Shown: positions 50,910 through 58,583, counted from the stretch's first letter. The stretch is 64,000 nucleotides of DNA from Hymenobacter cheonanensis (GCF_030581075.1 NZ_JAUQSW010000014.1:57607-121606); one strand, 5' to 3'. The notes: generated by a model from the sequence alone, not told the origin. Numbers and translations are program-made.

Positions 50910-51212
50910 CTACCGGCACATGACGGGGGTGTTGTAGCCCTCGGCCTGGCCGTCGAGGTAGCCCTGGTTGTAGTCGGAGGGGTCGTTCTGGTAGTTCTGC
51001 TCGGCCCGGGGCCGGTAGTAGGTGGCGTAGTTGTACTCGAAGTTGTTGCCGTCGATGCACTTGTTGCTGGTCGTTTCCGAGAAGCCCTGGTTGTAGCCAT
51101 CCTGGTAGCTGCTGCGGGTGGCCTGCTGGGTGCGCAGGGGGCTGGCGAGGGGCACGGCGGCCGTGGCCCCGAGCGAAACGAGGCTGAGGACGAGTAGGCG
51201 AAGCGTTTGCAT
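50910..51212 (-). CDS. Small secreted Tyr/Asn/Gly-repeat protein
   Basis: A 100-residue protein with a signal peptide (MQTLRLLVLSLVSLGATAA). The mature part contains repeated YxDGYNQGF-type units (SSYQDGYNQGFSE, YNQGYLDGQAEGYN) and ends PVMC. Such glycine/tyrosine repeats occur in short periplasmic or surface proteins. No family recognised. ATG 51212 gives the signal peptide; upstream in-frame codons do not. Confidence 0.6.
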   Translation of the reverse strand: MQTLRLLVLSLVSLGATAAVPLASPLRTQQATRSSYQDGYNQGFSETTSNKCIDGNNFEYNYATYYRPRAEQNYQNDPSDYNQGYLDGQAEGYNTPVMCR

Positions 51213-51439
51213 GAGGAGAGCTGGGTTTGTGGAAAAGGATAGGCGAAGCAACGCCGTAAGCAGCCGATTACCAAGGACAACCTGTCCGTAGGTGTGACAC
51301 GCACGGACTCAGTTTTCTCCTATGTTTATGCTACGCCTTTGTAGAATAATCACATCTACAGACTCTACCATGCCTAGGCGCTGCCTTTTGCCTAGCCGTA
51401 AATTCCGCGGGTTGTGACATTGCCTCTCTACGTGCCGCG

Positions 51440-51913
51440 TTACTTTCTGCGCAGCTTTAGCCAGTAGGTGCCATCGGCCCGCTTCTTCGTAGGGCGTACT
51501 TCAAACTCGCTGGGGAGTGTTTCAAACTCGCCAACAGGTTTGTGCCTAAAGTCCTCCAGTGCCAACTGGTAGTGACTACCGGGGGCAAAATCAACTAATA
51601 GTCTGTATGTTTCATCCAGCCCACGGGACTTAAATGACAGCTGCATTTGTTGGTGGGTTACCACGTCTGTCACGTCAATCAGGATACTTGTCGTTTGGTA
51701 GGCAGGCAAATGCACCCAGGTATGCAGCCGGTCGGAATCATCGGTACCGCTTAGCAGGGCAACTGCGGTCGAGTCGCGCGCGCTGATTGCACGAGCACTG
51801 TACGCATACTTGCGGTTGTCGTCCATTGCCAGCAACAGCTTACCGCAACCGCATTGGGCCATACTTGACGTGGCGAAGGCCAGCAGCGCACTAAGTAAGA
51901 GCAAGTACTTCAT
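51440..51913 (-). CDS. Secreted hypothetical protein, 157 residues
   Basis: Signal peptide MKYLLLLSALLAFATSSMAQ followed by CGCGKLLLAMDD, so the mature N-terminus has a CxC. The rest looks beta-rich (TWVHLPAYQTTSILIDVTDV, YRLLVDFAPGSHYQLALEDF) and ends in a basic tail (YWLKLRRK). No family recognised. It could be a lysogeny-expressed cargo protein of the element. Confidence 0.6.
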   Translation of the reverse strand: MKYLLLLSALLAFATSSMAQCGCGKLLLAMDDNRKYAYSARAISARDSTAVALLSGTDDSDRLHTWVHLPAYQTTSILIDVTDVVTHQQMQLSFKSRGLDETYRLLVDFAPGSHYQLALEDFRHKPVGEFETLPSEFEVRPTKKRADGTYWLKLRRK

Positions 51914-52035
51914 CGCCCTAAGATAAGGAGCTGGCCAAAAGTGGCTAGGCTGCTGCCTACTCTCAAGAACCAGGTGCTTCCCGCCTCCCTACGTGCCAGC
52001 CGTAGCAGGTGATTCGTTGCATGGGGGGAAGATAG

Positions 52036-52062
52036 AAAAAGCCCCGGGGTGAGCGGGGCTTT
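52036..52062 (-). terminator. Intrinsic terminator, second copy of duplicated block
   Basis: GCCCCG-GGGTGAG-CGGGGC; on the minus strand it is followed by TTTTTC. It lies just past the end of the membrane-protein gene at 52097. The block matches 47702-47742. Confidence 0.8.
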
Positions 52063-52096
52063 GCGGATAGTGGTTGCTTCCTGCCGGAGATACTGG

Positions 52097-52414
52097 CTAA
52101 GTTGGATTCTCCGTCATACTGGAGACGAAGAAAGCAAAATAGTAACCATACCTGACCAGCACATCAACGCCTATCAGCAAGGCCAGCGCCGCCGCCTGCC
52201 CCCACCGCCGCTGCCACAGCCGCCACACCAGCAGCCCAGCTACCCCGAACGGCAGCAGCAGGGCTATCTTCTCCCACGCCAAGAGTATATACATCGCCAC
52301 CGCCATGTACTCACCCCTATAGGCCAGGAATGCATAGGCGGCTGGCAGCAAAAAAATGCCCAGCAGGTGGGCAGCCCAAAGCAGGCGAGTAGGGAGTTTG
52401 CTAAGTAATAGCAT
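52097..52414 (-). CDS. Small multi-helix membrane protein
   Basis: A 105-residue protein with about three hydrophobic helices (LLWAAHLLGIFLLPAAYAFL, AMYILLAWEKIALLLPFGVA, AAALALLIGVDVLVRYGYYF). ATG 52414 precedes helix 1; the longer upstream frame is Cys/Arg-rich and unlikely. A terminator follows. The family is not recognised; exclusion proteins of prophages often have such a form, but this is only a possibility. Confidence 0.55.
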   Translation of the reverse strand: MLLLSKLPTRLLWAAHLLGIFLLPAAYAFLAYRGEYMAVAMYILLAWEKIALLLPFGVAGLLVWRLWQRRWGQAAALALLIGVDVLVRYGYYFAFFVSSMTENPT

Positions 52415-52690
52415 GTGATGGTTGCGCCAGCAGGTAGTTAGCGACTTTTCCCCTATTCGCGGGGCTTGCGGGTAGCAGAAGCTACAGCTCCTAGCGGCCC
52501 CAGCCACCCAGCGCCCGGCTAGCTACGGCGGCCACCCCCAGCGCGCAGGCCCGCTGAAGCTCCGGCCAGGGCTAGGTACTCGTGCTGAGTGAAGGCGCGA
52601 AAGAGACCGTGATGAAGGGGGCTCTCTTAAACTACGCCGTTTAAGGTCACTACCTTTTAGGGGGCTTATGGAAGCCGCATCCAAATTAAA

Positions 52691-52750
52691 CTCTGTAAAA
52701 TTTACAGAGCTTGCAGGAGCCTTCTTTTAAGCTCCGTATAATTTACGGAG
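52691..52750. promoter_or_regulatory. Two related 19-bp palindromes 41 bp apart
   Basis: CTCTGTAAAATTTACAGAG (52691-52709, perfect 9-bp arms) and CTCCGTATAATTTACGGAG (52732-52750, one mismatch). The T/A to C/G change is compensated in both arms, and the 41-bp spacing is close to four helical turns. This suggests paired operators for a dimeric regulator. Confidence 0.6.
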
Positions 52751-52791
52751 CTTGGCAGATTGGGCCTTTTCAAATCCCTTAATTCTAGGAG

Positions 52792-53151
52792 TTAGGTATT
52801 GCTGATGTAGGCCCGGCAATCGGTTTCGCTTACCCAGTAGCAGGCACCGATGCGCTTATGCGGTAGCCCCCCGCGCCGCCCACCGAACTCCGTCCACAGG
52901 GCTAGCTCTTCCAGGAGCTTCGAGCGGCTGGGGCCTAGGCGCATCGTGAGGCGGTCATCGTATCCCCGGCCGCGAGTAGGAGTGGCGCCCAAGTGGTAGG
53001 TGCGCGTATCGGGTCTATCAGCCAAGGGCACTCCTGCCTCTGCTGGGGCCAACCCATATGCGCGGGCTAAGACGGGGTTTTCTAGCAGGAAGCTGGCGAC
53101 TGCTGCTAACTGGGCAGGCGATAGGGTAATGGTGGGGGTATTGGCGCTCAT
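52792..53151 (-). CDS. Hypothetical 119-residue element protein
   Basis: The N-terminal part is helical (LSPAQLAAVASFLLENPVLA), and the C-terminal part contains HKRIGACYWVSETDCRAYIS, which loosely resembles the wing end of excisionase-type HTH proteins (Gly..Trp/Tyr..xxDxxAYI). The assignment is weak. It is GC-rich, unlike the adjacent defence cassette, so it belongs to the element backbone. It lies between two copies of a degenerate 85-bp repeat. Confidence 0.5.
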   Translation of the reverse strand: MSANTPTITLSPAQLAAVASFLLENPVLARAYGLAPAEAGVPLADRPDTRTYHLGATPTRGRGYDDRLTMRLGPSRSKLLEELALWTEFGGRRGGLPHKRIGACYWVSETDCRAYISNT

Positions 53152-53190
53152 AGCACGGTCAGGCGGTTAGGCAGGAGGAGTAAGAGCAAG

Positions 53191-53301
53191 TTACCGTCCA
53201 AGGCCACCCACGGCGCACAGGCCCGCTAAAACCTCGGCCACGGTTAGGTGCTCGTGCTGGGTGGAGGCCGGGAAAGTGAAAGCGAGCAGGAAAGCTAACA
53301 T
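53191..53301 (-). CDS. Very small hydrophobic-start protein, 36 residues
   Basis: Reads MLAFLLAFTFPASTQHEHLT and ends VGGLGR. A partial, start-less relative (FRAFTQHEYLALAGASAGLR) is encoded at about 52525-52612. The conserved QHE-L core in two copies suggests that a peptide is or was translated. Function unknown. Confidence 0.35.
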   Translation of the reverse strand: MLAFLLAFTFPASTQHEHLTVAEVLAGLCAVGGLGR

Positions 53302-53421
53302 TAGGAGCTTATTCGTGGAAGAGATACAAAAGACCCCGATAGTGGGCGACGCTTTTTGCATCTCCTCCTGCGATAGATATACTGTTAAGGGATACAGAAA
53401 TCCTGTGTCAAAATAGAATTT

Positions 53422-55140
53422 CTAGTTCTCATCTACAGCATACTTATTAGTTTGCAACTGGACAAACATTCTATCTACTAAAGGGGTCACAACAGATTTG
53501 ACTTTATCATACTCCTCAGTCAGCAACATACTGTACTTATTTTCAAAAACCATCTTCTTATCGAACTCTTGTTCTGTGTCAACTTCTGACCCTAGAATAA
53601 CTTGAGAGTTTTTAGGAAGATTTTGAGAAATAAATTTGAGTATAACAGGCATATTGACATCATCCTGTCCCTGTTGATTAGGTGAATCAATTACTAGAGG
53701 AACCGAAAAATTAGCATATGTTCCACCACAAACGCTCCACAATGCGGCGTAGTATGCTAATATCGAGCGAGGACCACCACTACCTGATATGTCTGGCCTG
53801 CTAGTCAACTTTAGTTTAGACGTATCAATTATTGGCAAATTGAGGTCTGTAAGTGCTGAACGATAAGCATTTCTAAAGCTACTTAAAATAGATTTAGACC
53901 TGCTGATATCTGTCAACGCTTTTAACTCCTCATTAAGCCTTTGTATTTCGCCTGCTTGAGCATCTATTGCCTGATTGAGAGATAAACCCTCTTCCTCAAA
54001 GACTTTGAATGCATTTTCTGCTCCTAGACTAGCTACAACATCACTAAATTTCAAATCGCCTTTGCGCCTGTCTAGTATAGCTGCTACTTTACTGTAATCT
54101 TTTTCTAATTCAAGAAGCTCTTGCTGAGTTCTTGTATAACTGGAATTAACCTTTTCCGCGTCTTCGTTCAACTCGATAACAAGTTTGCGCAAACTACGGG
54201 CATCATCTGCATATGTCAGAACCTCTAAAAAAGACTTTTCGTGTATAACACCGCACGTTGGGCATTCAAGTTGAGTATGAGATTCGGACTTCTTTAAATA
54301 ATTTACATCCTTCTCGTATACAGCTAATGTGTCATTAGCAAGATTAATCTGCACTGATATGTTATGCAGAATTTCTTGCTCCCGCACCGCACTCTCACGC
54401 AACAGCTCTTGCTTTTTATTTATAGCATTTACTTCGCTTGTGAGCATAGCAATTTCCGTTTCAAAATTACCTGACTGCACTTTTGGCCCTGAAAGTGTCA
54501 TTTTTTCATCGAAACGCATTCTCGTGCGCTTCAATAACTTCTGTTCTTGATGCAGGTCATCTAATGTTTTTTGCAATAGAGACTTACTAGAATTTATTTC
54601 ATAGTACTTCGGCGGTTTAATACCTGTGAAATAATCTATTATAGCTGCCGAAGGAGACTTATACTGTTGTAAGCCAGAAAAGGTATCCCAACTGGCTTGC
54701 CAGCTACCATCTTGATTAATATAGAAGGGCAAGAAAAAGCATTTAGGGTCAGCAAGGGCTGAGCCAGAATTTTTATTATTCAACACCAAGTTGAACCCTA
54801 CAACTTTAGCGAAGGCATCTGACCACTCTCTGAAATTTCCAGATGCTACAATAAGCTCATTATCCTGATTGAATAAGGCACGATTTCCTATCTGATGAAC
54901 AACTTTATATTGCTCACCATCAACGCTAAATATGACAACGGATATTGCATCTTCATCCCACTTATCTAATTTACCTTTAGGCCTAGCCCCTAAAGCGATA
55001 AATAAGTTTTTAATCAGGCTGGACTTACCCGTGTGATTCCTGCCGCGCAATAGATTTTTTTCTGGATGAAATTTTATTGTCCGTGCTTTTTTCTCCTTGT
55101 TGGAAAGAAGGTAAATACTCTCGAATAGGAAGCTTTTCAT
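53422..55140 (-). CDS. SMC/Rad50-like ATPase of a two-gene defence-type cassette
   Basis: A 572-residue ATPase, strikingly AT-rich for this genome. Walker A is GRNHTGKSS (33-41). A long coiled coil (about 180-410) is interrupted at its apex by a zinc-hook-like CPTCG (293-297). An ABC-signature-like SGSGGPRSILAYYAALW (452-468) and a Walker B variant PLVIDSPNQQGQDD (481-494) follow, with Ser in place of the usual Glu after the Asp. This layout matches LmuB of Lamassu or the ABC ATPase of ABC-three-component systems. The nuclease-like gene lies 33 bp upstream on the same strand. It probably senses foreign DNA ends and gates the nuclease; that is inference from the families. Confidence 0.82.
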   Translation of the reverse strand: MKSFLFESIYLLSNKEKKARTIKFHPEKNLLRGRNHTGKSSLIKNLFIALGARPKGKLDKWDEDAISVVIFSVDGEQYKVVHQIGNRALFNQDNELIVASGNFREWSDAFAKVVGFNLVLNNKNSGSALADPKCFFLPFYINQDGSWQASWDTFSGLQQYKSPSAAIIDYFTGIKPPKYYEINSSKSLLQKTLDDLHQEQKLLKRTRMRFDEKMTLSGPKVQSGNFETEIAMLTSEVNAINKKQELLRESAVREQEILHNISVQINLANDTLAVYEKDVNYLKKSESHTQLECPTCGVIHEKSFLEVLTYADDARSLRKLVIELNEDAEKVNSSYTRTQQELLELEKDYSKVAAILDRRKGDLKFSDVVASLGAENAFKVFEEEGLSLNQAIDAQAGEIQRLNEELKALTDISRSKSILSSFRNAYRSALTDLNLPIIDTSKLKLTSRPDISGSGGPRSILAYYAALWSVCGGTYANFSVPLVIDSPNQQGQDDVNMPVILKFISQNLPKNSQVILGSEVDTEQEFDKKMVFENKYSMLLTEEYDKVKSVVTPLVDRMFVQLQTNKYAVDEN

Positions 55141-55173
55141 ACGATTTAGTTCTTAAACTTCTAACGAGTTTTC

Positions 55174-56352
55174 TTAGATTTGAGCTATACATTTTTCAAT
55201 GGCCCTCAATGCAAAATGAGCTAGTATTTCGGTTTTTTTAAGTGCTATACTATCTTTTAATTGGCTATAACCTTCTTCAAAAAAATTCATAAGTTTATTA
55301 GGTACATTCTTATTAGCTAGCCAAATATCGCAGTGACGAATAGCTTCAGTATCTTGTTTTGACTTGGCGCCCATAAGTTGACGTTTATAAATAGACGCAG
55401 CGGCAATTCTAATTCCAGTCGTATCTAATATACCCATTCCTTCTGTAGCGAGAGTAGCTAACCAAGTATTAAGAATATCTACGATATCTGGCAATTCCTC
55501 CAATGCACCTAAAGCCTCATCAAACTCCTCTTTACTATACCCATGTTGCACCCGCATTTCATCAAATGATTTGCATGTGTCTGTCTTGGCCCCTAGCGGA
55601 CCTATTCGGATGAGCAGAGCATCAACAAAAGATTCAGCTTGTCCCGCATGCCTTTTACTACGAGAGCTTAAAAAACTATGGACCAATCCGATAACTTGCG
55701 TTTTCGGTGAATCTGGTGACAGTACTACACGCTCTACATACAGACGAGACAAGTCAGGCACCGGTTCACCATTTTGATGAAAAATTTCTAATTCTTTTAG
55801 CAAAAAACTAACTTGGTGAGCCGGAAGCTCAGAAAGCTTTGTCGGCAACGAGGTAGCTGCGTTACTACCATCTGCTAAAGTCAGATTACAGCCAGCGTTT
55901 GAAATAAACCTAGCTGAACTCTTCAGTCCTTTGAGAGCATGCATACTTGCATACAACTTACCAATCGGACTATTTTTAATCTCCACAGGTGCTTTCACTT
56001 TAGCAGTTACTCCTGCTTTTGGCTTAGCAACTATCTTTTTAGGTTTGCTAGGGTCGTCAGGTTGAGGTAGGATAATCAATTCGCTCCAAGTCCACTCACC
56101 TCTATCCTTCTTCTTTACTTGATATACATCAATTTTTGTAGGACTAGTAGTAGAGTTTAAAACCGCTACATCTTGTATTGCTTCAAAGAGGACTAGAAAA
56201 TCTTTCTCCCCCGACTGTGTAAGTTCTATTAAGCGCGTAATTGCCCAATACTTTTGAAACTCTATCCCTTTCGCATTGTGTCCACCACCGCTTTCTGCTA
56301 GCGTCTTATCATTTGCAACTGTATATAACTCATCGAACACTGCAATACCCAT
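55174..56352 (-). CDS. DUF4297/Cap4-like nuclease effector, partner of the SMC-like ATPase
   Basis: A 392-residue protein. The N-terminus has the DUF4297 pattern: a Gly-rich lead (ESGGGHNAKGIEFQKYWAIT), then FLVLFEAIQDVAVL (Glu57, Asp61) and IDVYQVKKKDRGEWTW (Gln78-x-Lys80), the E..D..QxK set of a PD-(D/E)XK nuclease. The middle (100-125) is a Pro/Lys linker. The C-terminal 250 residues are mostly helical and probably form the sensor or ATPase-binding part. AT-rich like its partner, hence transferred together. Cap4-type nucleases are effectors in CBASS and Lamassu; no cyclase is present, so a Lamassu/ABC-3C-type role is favoured. Confidence 0.8.
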   Translation of the reverse strand: MGIAVFDELYTVANDKTLAESGGGHNAKGIEFQKYWAITRLIELTQSGEKDFLVLFEAIQDVAVLNSTTSPTKIDVYQVKKKDRGEWTWSELIILPQPDDPSKPKKIVAKPKAGVTAKVKAPVEIKNSPIGKLYASMHALKGLKSSARFISNAGCNLTLADGSNAATSLPTKLSELPAHQVSFLLKELEIFHQNGEPVPDLSRLYVERVVLSPDSPKTQVIGLVHSFLSSRSKRHAGQAESFVDALLIRIGPLGAKTDTCKSFDEMRVQHGYSKEEFDEALGALEELPDIVDILNTWLATLATEGMGILDTTGIRIAAASIYKRQLMGAKSKQDTEAIRHCDIWLANKNVPNKLMNFFEEGYSQLKDSIALKKTEILAHFALRAIEKCIAQI

Positions 56353-56359
56353 TGAAATT

Positions 56360-56375
56360 TAATTTAATTAAATTA
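56360..56375. promoter_or_regulatory. 16-bp perfect AT palindrome before the nuclease gene
   Basis: TAATTTAATTAAATTA lies 7 bp upstream of the nuclease start and 21 bp past the repressor stop. It could be a regulator site or simply AT-rich junction DNA from cassette insertion. Confidence 0.35.
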
Positions 56376-56396
56376 GCAAAACAATTTATATATTAT

Positions 56397-57179
56397 TTAG
56401 GGAAGCAGCCGCACCGGCACTACTCCATAGAACTCCCTCACCTCCCATATAGAGTGGATATCCTTGCGCTCCACGGTGAACTCGCCACCTCCACCCCCGG
56501 TAGCATGTAGCGTCAAGCCATCGCGGTTGTTGAGGTCGTTTTTGCGGATAGCCTTTACAGTCACATCCTCTCCATAATCCACGACGCAAATCGTGTTGTG
56601 CAAATATTCCCACTTGCTATCAGGAACAGGCCAGGCAATTACTTGCTGGCCGTCGCGCAAGTTTGGCTCCATACTGTCGCCCTCAATATCAAACACCAAC
56701 GCGTCGGCGTAGTCCTCGGCTGTACGACCAGGAGGAAGGCGAAATAGTACGGTGTCGAAGATGTCGCCGTCTTTAAAGCGTTGGAGTTGGGCGTAATTGA
56801 AACTAGCGCGGGCTTTGAAACTGACGCGGCGCAGTTCTATTACGGGTATGTCAGAGAGCAAGCCAACAGCATGGACGTTGGTCTGGCCAGTAGGATACTT
56901 TGAATCGCCCGAAGCGGAATGTATGCCAGGATTTTTTGACACTTCCGAAAGAGAAGCTTGACTTGAATCCTTCTCCCCTGTCAGTAAATAGTCAACACTG
57001 ACTCCAAAGTACTGAGCCAGCTTAACCAGCTTATCAGGAACGGGGAAGCTTTTACCCTTTTCATAACCATTCACAGCACTACGGGACACGCCAATCAGCT
57101 CGCCAATAGCCTGCTGACTAACCTGCTTACTCTCACGTAGCGATGCTAATAAGTCACCAAAGTCTTGCTTGACAGGCAT
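56397..57179 (-). CDS. CI/LexA-like phage repressor (XRE HTH + S24 peptidase)
   Basis: A 260-residue repressor. An XRE helix-turn-helix occupies residues about 5-62 (VSQQAIGELIGVSRSAVNGY). The C-terminal S24 domain has the catalytic dyad Ser169 in IEGDSMEPNLRDG and Lys209 in EDVTVKAIRKND, so it may self-cleave on RecA-ssDNA; a clear Ala-Gly cleavage bond is not evident. It is transcribed away from the early genes. The nuclease/ATPase cassette follows in the same direction after 44 bp and is probably expressed with it in the integrated state. Confidence 0.92.
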   Translation of the reverse strand: MPVKQDFGDLLASLRESKQVSQQAIGELIGVSRSAVNGYEKGKSFPVPDKLVKLAQYFGVSVDYLLTGEKDSSQASLSEVSKNPGIHSASGDSKYPTGQTNVHAVGLLSDIPVIELRRVSFKARASFNYAQLQRFKDGDIFDTVLFRLPPGRTAEDYADALVFDIEGDSMEPNLRDGQQVIAWPVPDSKWEYLHNTICVVDYGEDVTVKAIRKNDLNNRDGLTLHATGGGGGEFTVERKDIHSIWEVREFYGVVPVRLLP

Positions 57180-57203
57180 TTATATTTATCTGTAAAATAT
57201 TTA

Positions 57204-57257
57204 GCTACATGGTAGCAACATTTACTTGACTTGTCAAGTATTTATCACATACCTTTG
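57204..57257. promoter_or_regulatory. Divergent operator/promoter region of the element
   Basis: Two inverted repeats lie between repressor and early genes: GCTAC-ATG-GTAGC (57204-57216) and TACTTGAC-TT-GTCAAGTA (57223-57240). For rightward transcription TTG (57226-57228), 21 bases, then TACCTTTG (57250-57257) matches the Bacteroidota promoter, so the second palindrome overlaps the -33 element. Repressor binding there would shut off early transcription. Confidence 0.7.
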
Positions 57258-57306
57258 CCAACACTAACACTAACCCTCGAAAGGTACACCACTTTTTCTT
57301 ACTCCA

Positions 57307-57558
57307 ATGGTCGAAAATCCCGCACCCCCCCCCACGAGCATCCGAGACCTGATGCCCGACAACTACACGGTAGAGCTCGCCAAGCGCACGGGCAGCAAGA
57401 ACGTGTCGAACCTCTCGCAAATCGTGCGCCTGGAGCACACGGCCAGCAAGTACTGGCCCGCCGTGCTGGCGCTGGCCGAGGCCACCAACCCCCAGGGCTA
57501 CGCCGCCTGGGCCAGTGCCAACCCCGACAAGCTGCCCGCCCTGCCCCAAGCCGCCTAA
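57307..57558 (+). CDS. Small protein in the Cro position
   Basis: An 83-residue protein, the first gene rightward of the operator region. The core NYTVELAKRTGSKNVSNLSQ followed by VRLEHTASKYWPAVLALAEA could form a small helical DNA-binding domain, but no canonical HTH is certain. A Pro-rich start and end flank it. The position suggests a Cro-like or anti-repressor role; this is inference from synteny alone. Confidence 0.6.
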   Translation: MVENPAPPPTSIRDLMPDNYTVELAKRTGSKNVSNLSQIVRLEHTASKYWPAVLALAEATNPQGYAAWASANPDKLPALPQAA

Positions 57559-57597
57559 TTCTTCTTTCCACACCTCCCCTACTCTTTCACTGACCAC

Positions 57598-58017
57598 ATG
57601 GAAAAGCCGCTGCTGCCGCTGCTTGCCTCCGCCCTGAAGGGCGAGAAACCGATTCTGCTCACCGAGGGCCTGCTGCCCGGCGACCTGCTGCACCTCAAGG
57701 CCGATGTCGCCGGCCGCCCCGCCGGCACGGTGCTGCCGGTGCTGGGCTACTGCCTCTGCGTCGATGCCCAGGGCCAGCCCTACGCGCTGCGGGCCTACGT
57801 GCCGCTCTGCCCCGAGGGGGCCACCACCTACGCCGGCCGCGAAGCCGCCCGCTTCCCCGAGCCCGGGCAGCAGGAGCGCTGGCTGGGTGGGGTTCAGATG
57901 TACTTCTCGGAAATCGACCTCACCGACCACGCCCACGAATTGGCCCTGGAGCGCCGCCGCGAGGCCCTGGTGATTGCCATGTACCCCGAGCGCCAGCAGG
58001 GCCGCCTGGCCGCCTAG
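57598..58017 (+). CDS. Hypothetical early-region protein, 139 residues
   Basis: A soluble protein with an N-terminal hydrophobic helix (PLLPLLASALKGEKPILLTE), then beta-like segments (LKADVAGRPAGTVLPVLGYC, QPYALRAYVPLCPEG) and a C-terminal charged region (RRREALVIAMYPERQQG). No family recognised. It follows the Cro-position gene by 39 bp on the same strand and is followed by a hairpin. Confidence 0.6.
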   Translation: MEKPLLPLLASALKGEKPILLTEGLLPGDLLHLKADVAGRPAGTVLPVLGYCLCVDAQGQPYALRAYVPLCPEGATTYAGREAARFPEPGQQERWLGGVQMYFSEIDLTDHAHELALERRREALVIAMYPERQQGRLAA

Positions 58018-58023
58018 CTAAAG

Positions 58024-58054
58024 AGGCCCCGGCCATTCGAGGCAGCCGGGGCCT
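58024..58054 (+). terminator. Hairpin between early genes
   Basis: AGGCCCCGGC-CATTCGAGGCA-GCCGGGGCCT, perfect 10-bp stem, seven bases after the stop at 58017. It lacks a U run, so attenuation or antitermination control is possible. Confidence 0.65.
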
Positions 58055-58130
58055 AGTAAGAACCGGCTACCCAGCCGGCAATCCCTTCGAACGGCTAAGG
58101 TAACACCCATTTCTTCATCTATTCTTCATA

Positions 58131-58460
58131 ATGAACGGCTTCCCCATCACCCTACCCAAGGACTTCATCGTCGAACTGGTCGGCCCCCTGGTCGAGCAAG
58201 GGGTGGCCGCCTACCTCAAAGCGCTGCCCGAGCCCGACCCCTGGCTCACCATTCCCGAGGCCGCGGCCTACGCCAAGCTCACCGAGGGCCACATGCGCCT
58301 GCTGGTACTGGGCCGCCCCTACCGGGCCGCCAGCGGCAGCCAGCCCGAGCGGCCGGCGGTGGCGCCCAAAATCGAGCGGGGCGAAACCGGCTTCGCCAAA
58401 GGGGCCCGGGTGCGGCGCTCGGCCGTGGATGCTTACCTCACGCGCCACGCCTACCGCTAG
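58131..58460 (+). CDS. Excisionase-like helix-turn-helix protein
   Basis: A 109-residue protein. The pattern PWLTIPEAAAYAKLTEGHMR (helix-turn-helix) followed by GARVRRSAVDAYLTRHAYR (wing and C-terminal helix, R-x-S-x-V-D-A-Y) matches MerR-type excisionase/DNA-binding domains, here with an insertion (residues about 65-90) between helix and wing. The N-terminal 35 residues form a hydrophobic helix pair. It may act as recombination directionality factor for the integrase or as an early regulator. Confidence 0.72.
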   Translation: MNGFPITLPKDFIVELVGPLVEQGVAAYLKALPEPDPWLTIPEAAAYAKLTEGHMRLLVLGRPYRAASGSQPERPAVAPKIERGETGFAKGARVRRSAVDAYLTRHAYR

Positions 58461-58462
58461 CA

Positions 58463-58568
58463 AGCATGCTGAGCATGCTTAGTATGCTCAGCAGGCACCT
58501 CCCTTGTATACAAAGTACACGATGTATACAGCAGGCCAGCATGTCGAAATGCTAGCATTCCAGCATGT
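58463..58568. promoter_or_regulatory. Cluster of nested palindromes and GCATGY repeats
   Basis: AGCATGCT at 58463 and 58472; AGTATGCT at 58481; a perfect 10-bp inverted repeat TGCTGAGCAT/ATGCTCAGCA (58467-58493); TTGTATACAA (58504-58513) and TGTATACA (58523-58530); ATGCTAGCAT (58549-58558); direct repeats CCAGCATGT at 58536 and 58560. It lies upstream of the ParB-like gene, so a partition or operator site is plausible. Confidence 0.65.
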
Positions 58569-58583
58569 TAGCACACAAAAAAA

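Noticed and set aside
55174..57179. CBASS interpretation of the Cap4-like nuclease
   Set aside because: No CD-NTase (cyclase) gene or SAVED-domain pattern is seen; the adjacent SMC-like ATPase fits Lamassu/ABC-3C better.
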